From: Planctomycetaceae bacterium
GTDB lineage: Bacteria > Planctomycetota > Planctomycetia > Pirellulales > PNKZ01
Reading direction: 5' to 3'
Length of the DNA: 51,641 bases
NCBI GenBank assembly: GCA_016793115.1
Contig: JAEUIN010000159.1
Coordinates: 1-51,641, forward strand
The position numbers and the translations under genes are program-made. The notes under the pieces were generated by a model. It saw only the letters and a list, made by a program, of their open reading frames with translations. It did not search any database and was not told the origin of the DNA. The first letter of the stretch is position 1. Each line of letters begins with the position of its first letter. Shown piece by piece: positions 37,078 through 44,140 of this stretch.

Positions 37078-38262
37078 ATGACCGCTTCGCTCCCCGCGCC
37101 GCTCAATCCGCCCGTCCGTTTGCTCATGGGGCCGGGCCCCAGCGAGATCCATCCGCGCGTGCTTCGCGCGTTGGCCGCAAACACGGTTGGGCACCTCGAT
37201 CCGTATTACCTCGGCTTGATGAACGACATGCAGCAAATGCTGCGGGCGCTATTCCGTACCGAGAATCCAATGACGATGGCGATCAGCGCCACCGGCTCGG
37301 CGGGCATGGAAAGCACGGTCGTCAACTTGATCGAACCGGGCGACTCGATGATCGTCTGCGTCAACGGCGTGTTCGGCGAACGCATGGTCGACGTCGCCGG
37401 CCGAGCCGGAGCGAACGTGACCCGGGTCGATCGCCCGTGGGGCGAAGTGTTTGAGCCGAGCCATTTGAAAGAAGCTTTGGCCAAGGCGAAACCGAAGGTC
37501 GTCGGCATCGTCATGGCCGAAACGTCGACCGGCGCTTGGCAGCCGCTGGAAGAGATTTCACAGCTGGTTCACGACGCCGGTGCGCTGCTTTTGGTCGACG
37601 CCGTGACGGCGCTCGGCGGCGTCCCCGTCGAGGTCGACAAGTGGAAGATCGACGCTATCTATAGCGGCTCGCAAAAATGCCTGAGCTGCCCTCCCGGTTT
37701 GGCTCCGGCGTCGTTCAGCCCGGCGGCTCTCGAAGTCATTCTCAATCGCAAGACGAAGGTGCAAAGCTGGTATCTCGACGTCTCGATGCTCGCCAAGTAT
37801 TGGGGCTCGGAGCGCGTTTATCACCACACCGCGCCGATCAACATGACCTACGGGCTTTATGAAGCCGCGCGGATCATTTTGGAAGAAGGGCAAGAAGCCG
37901 CGTTTGGTCGGCACTTGCGGAACCATCAGGCGCTTAAGGCCGGGCTGGCGGCGATCGGCATCCGCTACGCCTCGGCCGAAGGGCATCAGTTGCCGATGCT
38001 CAACGCCGTTCACATTCCCGCCGGCATCGACGATGCGAAGGTTCGCGGCGGTTTGCTCAATTGCTTCGGCATTGAAATCGGCGGCGGCCTCGGCGCGTTC
38101 AAAGGCAAGGTCTGGCGCATCGGCCTGATGGGACACGGCTCGCGGCAGACGAACGTGCTCACGTTCCTCGGCGCTCTTGAGCAACTCTTGGCCGAGCAAG
38201 GATACAAGTTCGAGCAGGGGGCTTCCGTTGCAGCCGCCAACGGCGTTTATCTAGCGAAGTAG
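37078..38262 (+). CDS. Class V pyridoxal-phosphate aminotransferase (alanine-glyoxylate / serine-glyoxylate type)
   Basis: A 394-residue PLP enzyme of fold type I. The start LLMGPGPSEIHPRVLRAL, the SATGSAGMESTVVNL cofactor-phosphate segment, the AETSTGAWQPL motif, the LLVDAVTALGG Asp segment and Lys200 (SGSQKCLSCPPG) match alanine-glyoxylate or serine-glyoxylate transaminases. It would convert glyoxylate to glycine using alanine or serine, or feed serine-cycle or photorespiration-like salvage. It starts 4 bp after the isochorismatase-family gene. A hairpin follows the stop at 38271. Exact amino donor not determinable. Confidence 0.9.
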   Translation: MTASLPAPLNPPVRLLMGPGPSEIHPRVLRALAANTVGHLDPYYLGLMNDMQQMLRALFRTENPMTMAISATGSAGMESTVVNLIEPGDSMIVCVNGVFGERMVDVAGRAGANVTRVDRPWGEVFEPSHLKEALAKAKPKVVGIVMAETSTGAWQPLEEISQLVHDAGALLLVDAVTALGGVPVEVDKWKIDAIYSGSQKCLSCPPGLAPASFSPAALEVILNRKTKVQSWYLDVSMLAKYWGSERVYHHTAPINMTYGLYEAARIILEEGQEAAFGRHLRNHQALKAGLAAIGIRYASAEGHQLPMLNAVHIPAGIDDAKVRGGLLNCFGIEIGGGLGAFKGKVWRIGLMGHGSRQTNVLTFLGALEQLLAEQGYKFEQGASVAAANGVYLAK

Positions 38263-38270
38263 TGCCGAAA

Positions 38271-38343
38271 GCGCAACCAGCTTCGGAGGATTGATCCCTC
38301 CGCAAGTCTTTGTACTGGTGGTGGTTGCGCGTTCGCTCCGAAG
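38271..38343. terminator. Complex inverted-repeat region between the aminotransferase gene and csrA
   Basis: GCGCAACCA (38271-38279) pairs with TGGTTGCGC (38322-38330). Inside, CGGAGG (38284-38289) pairs with CCTCCG (38297-38302). CTTCGGAG (38281-38288) could alternatively pair with CTCCGAAG (38336-38343). It starts 9 bp after the aminotransferase stop, so a terminator is the simplest reading, though without a T-run. Confidence 0.5.
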
Positions 38344-38356
38344 GCTGTGATTTCCC

Positions 38357-38385
38357 TTGTTGATCTCCGCCGGCATTGCTATGCT
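38357..38385 (+). promoter_or_regulatory. Candidate promoter of csrA
   Basis: TTGTTG (38357-38362) and TATGCT (38380-38385) have a 17-bp spacer, 45 bp upstream of the csrA start. The -10 matches 4 of 6 consensus positions and the -35 only 3 of 6. Confidence 0.35.
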
Positions 38386-38429
38386 TGCTTCGCAGTCAGC
38401 GTGCTCCGTTCGGCAACAAGGAGGTGGCC

Positions 38430-38654
38430 ATGCTCGTACTCACGCGCCGTGTCGGCGAAAGCATTCGGGTCGGCGACGATATCGTCGTGACTCTCGTTCA
38501 AATCGGACCCGGCAAGGTCCGCATCGGCATTGAAGCCCCATCGTCTTTGACGATCCTGCGTGAAGAACTTGTCGACCAAACGGCCAAGCTCCCGCCGTTG
38601 GCTCTGCCGGGTTCGCCGAACTTGCCGACGTCGCCGACGCCGCGAATGTCGTAG
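38430..38654 (+). CDS. csrA: Carbon storage regulator CsrA
   Basis: A 74-residue RNA-binding regulator that dimerises and binds GGA motifs over ribosome sites. The core MLVLTRRVGESIRVGDDIVVTLVQIGPGKVRIGIEAP is fully typical, with the conserved GKVRIGI RNA-binding strand and Arg44-equivalent region. After about residue 48 it has a Pro/Leu-rich tail (LPPLALPGSPNLPTSPTP), longer than the usual 61-residue protein. The ATG at 38430 is preceded by AAGGAGG, which contains a GGA, so translational self-control by CsrA is possible. No flagellar genes are near. It is convergent with the methyltransferase-like gene. Confidence 0.94.
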   Translation: MLVLTRRVGESIRVGDDIVVTLVQIGPGKVRIGIEAPSSLTILREELVDQTAKLPPLALPGSPNLPTSPTPRMS

Positions 38655-38675
38655 GCTTAGCAGTCGTCGCAGGTT

Positions 38676-39581
38676 TTAGATGGCTTGCCAGGGGCGACTG
38701 CGTATCGGATCGTGAAGCGATTTCGCGTGCGTACTACGCCACACGGGATTTTCGTCATAGAGCGAACGAAGGCTACGCTGCGGCACTCGCTTGAAATCGT
38801 CGTTATCGCGTACGAACACGGCGTCGTAGCCGCTCGATGAGACCGCGACGAGTTTATAGCCCTTCGCGGTAAGTACCTTATCGAACGCCGCCAGCGACGC
38901 GCCTCCATAGAGAAAACGATCGAGTTCGCGTTGGAAACCGGGTGAGTTCGGCACGCTAAAGCTCTCGTCCGGACCCCAGAGGTTATTGAACTCGACGATC
39001 ACCACGCGGGCTGCGATCCGTAGTCGTTCAGCGATGAAAACGTCGATCGAATCAATATCGATGCTGAGTAAATCGACCTCGTCGGGCACGTTGTTACGGC
39101 GCAACAGTTCGTTCACGCCGTCGGTATCGAGAAACGCGTGAATAAATCGCGGCGCGACTCTCGGTTGCAAAGCTTGATAGACTTGTCGACCGACATCCAG
39201 TCCCCGTTCGTCGCCGTCGATCAGGAAGGCGCTAAAACCGTGGAATAGAACGAGATTCGCCGTATTGCCGTTGAGGCAATCTCCCGCTCCGATATCGACG
39301 GCGACGCGATTCGTGAATCCGCCGCGAGCGAAGCAGTAGAGCAAGAGGCCGTCGATGTCGTTACGGCCTAGCAAGGAGTAGGCGGCGTCCGACGGCGACA
39401 TCTCCTCATCGGTCGCCGCCCAGCGCAGCAAGCGGCGCTGAAGCAGTTGCGCCTCTCCATACTTCGCGTCGATTTTGCCGACGAGCGCGGCCGGAAGCGC
39501 CGGCGACTGTTGCAGCAGGCAAAAGAGCAACTCGCCTATGTGTTCTGCTGCAGATTGTTTTAGCCGGCGAACGAACGACAT
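38676..39581 (-). CDS. FkbM-like methyltransferase-fold protein
   Basis: A 301-residue protein with a Rossmann-like SAM-binding pattern. The segment VAVDIGAGDCLNGNTANLV looks like methyltransferase motif I, FLIDGDERG like motif II, and LLSIDIDSIDVFIAERL resembles the D(L/F)L.ID.(E/D)G motif of FkbM-type proteins. Residues 1-65 are helical. I take the ATG at 39581; the frame also opens at a GTG at 39683 with poor support for both. The substrate is unknown. Codon use seems more relaxed and AT-richer than its neighbours, and it is flanked by gene-poor DNA, so acquisition by transfer is possible. Confidence 0.65.
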   Translation of the reverse strand: MSFVRRLKQSAAEHIGELLFCLLQQSPALPAALVGKIDAKYGEAQLLQRRLLRWAATDEEMSPSDAAYSLLGRNDIDGLLLYCFARGGFTNRVAVDIGAGDCLNGNTANLVLFHGFSAFLIDGDERGLDVGRQVYQALQPRVAPRFIHAFLDTDGVNELLRRNNVPDEVDLLSIDIDSIDVFIAERLRIAARVVIVEFNNLWGPDESFSVPNSPGFQRELDRFLYGGASLAAFDKVLTAKGYKLVAVSSSGYDAVFVRDNDDFKRVPQRSLRSLYDENPVWRSTHAKSLHDPIRSRPWQAI

Positions 39582-40060
39582 GAAGCGGTAAGAAATGCTG
39601 AATCGAAGCTGCGCAAAAAACGCTGCTTTTACGATCGCAGACAAATCGTCGTCCGACAAGCAGCGGCGACGCAAAACGCGCACGCTCTTCGAGTCAGGCG
39701 ACGATGTGTGCTATTCGGCACACACGCGACATGAATTCGGCCTGTCCGACGCGAGTCGGGCGATGAATTCAACTCCGCTCGGGGCTCATCGCACTTGAGC
39801 CAATGTGCGTTTTGATTCCATCGTCCGCAAGCGTCAGTCTGCCCAGCGCCATGAAGAGCGGCGTTCCCGTGTCACATTGACGCCGCTGACGGTGACTCGA
39901 ACGAAGTCGAGGGGCCGGTCTGAGCCGGCCGTTGAGTTTGCACTGTTGTAGCGCCGCGAATTCCGCTGCGATGTAAACGGGGGACTTGCGTCCTTTCGCT
40001 CGCCGAATTGCTTATCAAGCGCTCTCTGGTTCCCAGGCTTCGCCTAGCAACGCACCGGCT
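39582..40060. other. Gene-poor region between the methyltransferase-like gene and lexA
   Basis: About 480 bp with no supported ORF apart from a possible N-terminal extension of the methyltransferase-like gene (to 39683). It has lower GC than average. A perfect GGCCGG-N6-CCGGCC inverted repeat lies at 39913-39930. No RNA gene was recognised. Confidence 0.6.
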
Positions 40061-40669
40061 TTACGACAACTTCCGCACCACGCCGACGCAGACGCCCAGC
40101 ACCTTGGCGTTCTTTACGTAGATCGGCTTCATATTCGAGTTCGCCGGCTCCAGGCGGATACGGTCGGCCTCGGGGTACCAGCGTTTGAGCGTGGCTTCGT
40201 TTTCGTCGGTCAGGGCGACGACGATGTCTCCCTTGTGCGCCGTTTCCTGCTTGCGGATCACGACGTAGTCGCCGTCGGAAATATGGTCCTCGATCATCGA
40301 GTCGCCCGTCACTTCCAAGACGAACATGTCGTCGGAGTCGAAGAGCCCGCCGAAGTCGATCGTCTCGTTTTGCTCGACCGCTTCGTGCAGCATGCCGGCC
40401 GCAATCCGACCCCGCAGCGGCAACCCGGCTCGCTGCTCGGCAAACGATTCGGTCGCCAATGTGATGGCCCGCGACATGTTCGCCTCGCGCGCAATCAGCC
40501 CTTTTTTCTCCAAGGCCTTGAGATGGCACATCACCCCGTTGGGCGAACTGATTTTGAAGTGGGTACCGATTTCACGGACCGTGGGGCCATAGCCGCGAGT
40601 CCGGATCTTTTCGCGGATAAACTCGTAGACTTCCTTTTGGCGGCTCGTAAGGCTATCTAAATTGGCCAT
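40061..40669 (-). CDS. lexA: LexA repressor
   Basis: A 202-residue SOS-response repressor. The N-terminal winged helix is SRQKEVYEFIREKIRTRGYGPT and the DNA-contact region NGVMCHLKALEKKGLI. The autocleavage bond is Ala91-Gly92 (RIAAGM). The serine-protease dyad is Ser124 (VTGDSMIE) and Lys162 (ATLKRW). The ATG at 40669 gives the family start; the frame opens to 40729. It is divergent to the LRR-like gene with a 22-bp perfect palindrome (40754-40775) between, which may be an operator. No recA or umuDC-type genes are in view. Confidence 0.96.
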   Translation of the reverse strand: MANLDSLTSRQKEVYEFIREKIRTRGYGPTVREIGTHFKISSPNGVMCHLKALEKKGLIAREANMSRAITLATESFAEQRAGLPLRGRIAAGMLHEAVEQNETIDFGGLFDSDDMFVLEVTGDSMIEDHISDGDYVVIRKQETAHKGDIVVALTDENEATLKRWYPEADRIRLEPANSNMKPIYVKNAKVLGVCVGVVRKLS

Positions 40670-40753
40670 GGCGAACGTCCTTGCGGTTGGGGCAAACCGG
40701 CACCGACGGATAGCCGCCGGAACAGGCAAATGTCAGCTTGGAGCCGACGGGTC

Positions 40754-40775
40754 CGACCACAACAGGTTGTGGTCG
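40754..40775. promoter_or_regulatory. 22-bp perfect palindrome upstream of lexA (candidate operator)
   Basis: CGACCACAAC-AG-GTTGTGGTCG is a perfect palindrome in the lexA / LRR gene divergent region. It lies about 85 bp upstream of the lexA ATG. A TATAAT (40787-40792, plus strand) and other AT-rich promoter-like DNA lie beside it. It is not an E. coli-type CTGT-N8-ACAG box. LexA or another regulator could bind it. Confidence 0.45.
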
Positions 40776-40948
40776 TCTGTCGCAACTATAATATACGAAC
40801 GTACAGAATCAATAGCATTTGTCCAGTAATCGACCATCTACATCTTGTTCGTGAGTCGAATTCGTCGCTTGGCTGGCGCTAGGTGCCGCCGAAACGAATT
40901 GATGCTCTGCTCACCTCCAACGATGTACGAAGTCGAGGTATTCGCGAT

Positions 40949-41509
40949 ATGCGACTTCGGCGACCGCAATTTCACCTCCGCACGTTGCTGCTGCTTTTAG
41001 GCGTGGTCGCGGCCTGCTTCGGCTTCGCGGGGACGCATTGGCGGGCTCGCGAAAAGCAATACGAAGCGGCGGCGCGTCTTAAGCCGAAAGGAATTCGCGC
41101 CTTCGCTCGGGGTGAGTCGAGTTGGTGGCTGCGCCCGCCGATCGACACTGTGGAGATCGACGAATATCTCGGCATCCGCACCGACGGCGCCACCTGGGAA
41201 GCGGTTCGTCGACCAAGCGGTGAGCGGCTCACAGCGGCCGACGTCGCCGAGCTGGCCGCGTTTCCGCAGCTCCGCCGACTGCATCTGCAAGGTGAAGTCG
41301 TCGAGCCGGCGGCGATCGACGAAATCGCCAAGCTCACGAGCCTCCGGCAACTCACGATCGCCCACTATCCGCTCGAAGACGAGCAGATGTTACGCTTCGC
41401 CCAACTCAAGAATCTTGAAGAACTCACGCTCGAAGCGACGCAAACGACCGACGGCGCGATCGATCGGTTGCGGGAGAAATTGCCCGAGTTGGAAGTGTAC
41501 GACGACTGA
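40949..41509 (+). CDS. Membrane-anchored leucine-rich-repeat-like protein
   Basis: A 186-residue protein. The N-terminus RPQFHLRTLLLLLGVVAACFGFAG is a signal anchor of the planctomycete 'RFxLRTLL' type. Residues 105-186 contain repeated LxxLxLxxx patterns (LRRLHLQGEVV, LRQLTIAHYPLED, LEELTLEATQT) as in leucine-rich repeats. It is short for an LRR protein. GAGGT is 9 bases before the ATG at 40949. The role is unknown. It is divergent to lexA and converges with a thioredoxin-like gene, with a long hairpin between. Confidence 0.75.
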   Translation: MRLRRPQFHLRTLLLLLGVVAACFGFAGTHWRAREKQYEAAARLKPKGIRAFARGESSWWLRPPIDTVEIDEYLGIRTDGATWEAVRRPSGERLTAADVAELAAFPQLRRLHLQGEVVEPAAIDEIAKLTSLRQLTIAHYPLEDEQMLRFAQLKNLEELTLEATQTTDGAIDRLREKLPELEVYDD

Positions 41510-41513
41510 AGCG

Positions 41514-41576
41514 CCGTTGCGGCTGAATCAGCGAAGACGCGCATCATAAGTAATGCGTGTCTTCGCTGCGCAACGG
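41514..41576. terminator. Large stem-loop between convergent genes
   Basis: Outer arms CCGTTGCG (41514-41521) and CGCAACGG (41569-41576) bracket an inner 15-bp stem (41530-41544 with 41553-41567, one G-U type mismatch) with an 8-base loop. It fills the gap between the two convergent stops and looks like a bidirectional terminator. Confidence 0.8.
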
Positions 41577-41581
41577 AGTCG

Positions 41582-42166
41582 CTAGTTTTTAAAATACTCC
41601 GGTTCGTTCCCCGGCTTCCACTTGATATTGCAGCCGAGGCTGGCGCGTTGTTCGGCCGGTACGAATTCGCCGGCGAGCAACTGATTGAGCGCGGTCCGCA
41701 AATCGCGGCCGTCGACGGCGACGTCGTTGCCCGGCCGGCTGCCGTCGAGTTGGCCTCGATAGGCGAGCTTTTGCTGCTTGTCGAACAAAAAGAAGTCCGG
41801 CGTGCAGGCCGCGTTGTAGGCGTGAGCCACTGCTTGCGTTTCGTCGAATAAGTACGGGAACTTGTAGCCGCGGGCCTGCGCTTCGGCCTTCATTTTATCC
41901 GGGGCGTCGTCCGGGTGCGCGGCGACGTCGTTGGAATTGATTGCGACGATCGCCACCCCTTTCGGCAAATAATCGTCGCCCAGGCGGGCCAATTCGGCTG
42001 CGACGTGTTTCACGAATGGGCAGTGGTTGCAAATGAACATCACGAGCAAAGCCGGAGCCTCCCGAAAATCGGTGAGGCTCACGGTGCGGCCGCTCACGGC
42101 ATCGACGAGCGAAAAGGCGGGGGCGGGAGTGCCGAGAGGCAGCATGGTGCTGGGAGTGCGTACCAT
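41582..42166 (-). CDS. Thioredoxin-fold AhpC/TSA-type redoxin
   Basis: A 194-residue protein of the peroxiredoxin/thioredoxin-like family. It begins with the redoxin pattern PAPAFSLVDAVSGRTVSL, has CNHC at residues 46-49 (FICNHCPFVKH), then VAIVAINSNDVAAHPDD and the cis-Pro region ACTPDFFLFDKQQKLAYRGQLD. These fit the 'thioredoxin family protein' group often encoded in planctomycetes, which carries CxHC rather than CGPC. It has no signal peptide, so it is probably cytoplasmic. The ATG at 42166 follows GGAG. The C-terminal GCNIKWKPGNEPEYF is also conserved in this group. Confidence 0.9.
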   Translation of the reverse strand: MVRTPSTMLPLGTPAPAFSLVDAVSGRTVSLTDFREAPALLVMFICNHCPFVKHVAAELARLGDDYLPKGVAIVAINSNDVAAHPDDAPDKMKAEAQARGYKFPYLFDETQAVAHAYNAACTPDFFLFDKQQKLAYRGQLDGSRPGNDVAVDGRDLRTALNQLLAGEFVPAEQRASLGCNIKWKPGNEPEYFKN

Positions 42167-42532
42167 AATCGATGAACTCCATATCGAACGTAGGTGGTGA
42201 GGCGTCAGAAGAATATCGCGACGAATGCGACGATTGCGGCGAGGCCGAGCCACGTTCGATCGTGCTGAAACGGCCCGCCTGCGCAGCGAAGTCGTCGCTG
42301 TCGTGAGTGTGGCGGGCCGAGCGCGAGTTGTCGAGTTAGCGCAAACTGAGGCTTATGTGTCCGCGCCATTTGCCCTTTTCCGCTAACTTGACATGGGTAT
42401 TTGTGCCGATTCTACTGGACCGTCGACGGTAAGCCGCACGCGGAGCGTGTCGGAGTATCGTCAGGCTATCGGCTGCCGAGGGGTCGGCCGACGGCAAACA
42501 TCCTCACTGAACTCACCATGGGAGAACCGCGC
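42167..42532. other. Intergenic region between the redoxin and cytochrome c genes
   Basis: 366 bp without a supported gene. It holds a candidate promoter at 42388-42416 and, at its end, the ribosome site GGGAG for the cytochrome gene. The remainder shows no clear feature. Confidence 0.6.
42388..42416 (+). promoter_or_regulatory. Candidate sigma70 promoter of the small cytochrome c gene
   Basis: A consensus TTGACA (42388-42393), 17-bp spacer and TCTACT (42411-42416, 4 of 6 matches), about 117 bp before the start codon. Confidence 0.55.
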
Positions 42533-42859
42533 ATGAAGAAGTTTGTGCTGACGCTGGTTTGCGGAGCCGCCGTGCTCGCGCTGGCGCTCGATTCGGCCGA
42601 TGCCCGCCCGCCGTTTACCAAAGTCTTCACCGAGACTTACCCCGACGTCACGGCCGCCGCGACCGCGAAGTGCAACATTTGCCACGTCAACGGACAAGAG
42701 AAAAAGGTCCGCAACGACTACGGCAAGGCCGTGGGTGCGGCGATCGGCGCTAAGGGCGAGAAGGACTTGGCCAAGGTCAAGGCCGCGCTGAAGAAGGTCG
42801 AAGAAGAACACAAGGAATGGGCCGAGAAGCTCAAGGCCGGCAAGCTGCCGGTCGAATAA
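42533..42859 (+). CDS. Small exported c-type cytochrome-like protein
   Basis: A 108-residue protein with a signal peptide (MKKFVLTLVCGAAVLALALDSADA) and one CxxCH heme motif, CNICH at residues 47-51. The rest is lysine- and glutamate-rich and helical (KVKAALKKVEEEHKEWAEKL), without an obvious distal methionine segment. It would be a periplasmic electron carrier or heme sensor. GGGAG lies just before the ATG at 42533. A promoter with TTGACA lies upstream and a strong terminator downstream, so it is a single-gene transcript. Confidence 0.85.
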   Translation: MKKFVLTLVCGAAVLALALDSADARPPFTKVFTETYPDVTAAATAKCNICHVNGQEKKVRNDYGKAVGAAIGAKGEKDLAKVKAALKKVEEEHKEWAEKLKAGKLPVE

Positions 42860-42907
42860 CGCTCGCCGAACCGCAAGCGGTTCGACGATCGCCAATGATC
42901 GATTACG

Positions 42908-42947
42908 CGAGGGGCGAATCCTGACGGGGTTCGCCCCTCGTTTTTTT
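42908..42947 (+). terminator. Intrinsic terminator of the small cytochrome c gene
   Basis: A perfect 11-bp stem (42908-42918 and 42930-42940) with an 11-base loop, followed by seven T residues (42941-42947). Confidence 0.93.
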
Positions 42948-42988
42948 GTGGTCCACGTGACGACGGAGATCGCTCGTCGTCGCCCGCG

Positions 42989-43933
42989 CTACGCTCCCGC
43001 AAAGATGATGAGCGCCGCACCGGCGACCATCACGCCGCCGGCCGCGAGACGGCGCCACACGTGCGGTTCGCGAAACACTCGATGCCCGAGCACGACGCTG
43101 ACGAGCGACGAAGTCTGAAACAGCGCCAGAGCGCCCGCCACTTGAAGCCGGCCGAACGTGACGAGCGTCGAATATTGCATCAACCCGGTCGTCACGGCCA
43201 ATGCGAGTCCGAGCGCGATGGTGCGGCCGGTGATGGGCGTCGACGTCGCATCACTCGAGCGCGGCGAACGCAAGAGCCGCGCCGGTGGAATCGCCGCGGC
43301 CAGACCCAGCACGGCCCACCAAGCGAACGTCGTCGTCGGCTCGGCCGCGAACAGCGCCCGTTTAAGAAACACCGCTTCGACGGCCGAAAGCACCAACGCC
43401 GCGATTCGATAACGCACGCCCAGCGAAAACCACGGCCGTGCCCTATCGCCCGAGGCGCGGCTCGCCTTCGCACTTGGCCCGCTTAGCCCGTAGCTTCCGC
43501 AAACAATCAGTACGATGCCGACCAGCGCCGCCGGTCCAGGCAACTCGCCGAGCAGCACGATACCGGGCACTAAGCTGACTACGGCTTTGTACGAATTGAT
43601 CGGGCCGAGCACCGAGAGATCGGCAAGTTTCACGGCGGCGACGAGCAGCGTATTTGCCGCAACGGCTAACGCCGCGCACAGCGAAATGTCGAGCCAGAAC
43701 TGCGAAGAGCGCGGACCCGGCAATACGACCAGCAGCGGAACGCAAACTACGGAGAGCAGAGTGTGGGTCGCCAAGATTACGACGGCGGGCGAACGGCCCT
43801 CTGTCGTCAGGAGTTTCTGAAAGACGTTCGAGAGCGGATTCGCAACGATCCGCACGAAGATGGCCAGCGCGAGCGGCACAGGTTGCGGAATCCTCGGCAA
43901 AACGACGCAGTAGTATGGGCTCGATGCTAACAA
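42989..43933 (-). CDS. EamA/DMT-family membrane transporter
   Basis: A 314-residue protein with about ten hydrophobic segments in two similar halves, as in drug/metabolite exporters of the EamA fold. The first half has LADLSVLGPINSYKAVVSLVPGIVLLGELPGP, containing the 'xxxPxxxxxxG...LGE' element of EamA domains. The second half has STLVTFGRLQVAGALALFQTSSLVSVVLGHRVFRE, the corresponding element. The substrate is unknown. The ATG at 43933 is used; the gene is alone on the minus strand between two plus-strand transcription units. Confidence 0.8.
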   Translation of the reverse strand: MLASSPYYCVVLPRIPQPVPLALAIFVRIVANPLSNVFQKLLTTEGRSPAVVILATHTLLSVVCVPLLVVLPGPRSSQFWLDISLCAALAVAANTLLVAAVKLADLSVLGPINSYKAVVSLVPGIVLLGELPGPAALVGIVLIVCGSYGLSGPSAKASRASGDRARPWFSLGVRYRIAALVLSAVEAVFLKRALFAAEPTTTFAWWAVLGLAAAIPPARLLRSPRSSDATSTPITGRTIALGLALAVTTGLMQYSTLVTFGRLQVAGALALFQTSSLVSVVLGHRVFREPHVWRRLAAGGVMVAGAALIIFAGA

Positions 43934-44140
43934 AGCGGCCGTCTGTTTCCGAGCGGTGTTATAGAGGGAATATCCGTCCCATCGGCGTCGAAAGTGGGGT
44001 GGCGCGAGCGGCCATTCGTGTTGCTGATTTCGTTTGGGGGGGATACGATATTTAAGTTCGCCTCCCGCCTGACTTTCCCCGCCTTGTTACCGCCTACCGC
44101 TCGTTGCCCGGCCTTCGCGCCGACGCTCCTCCCCCCGCCT

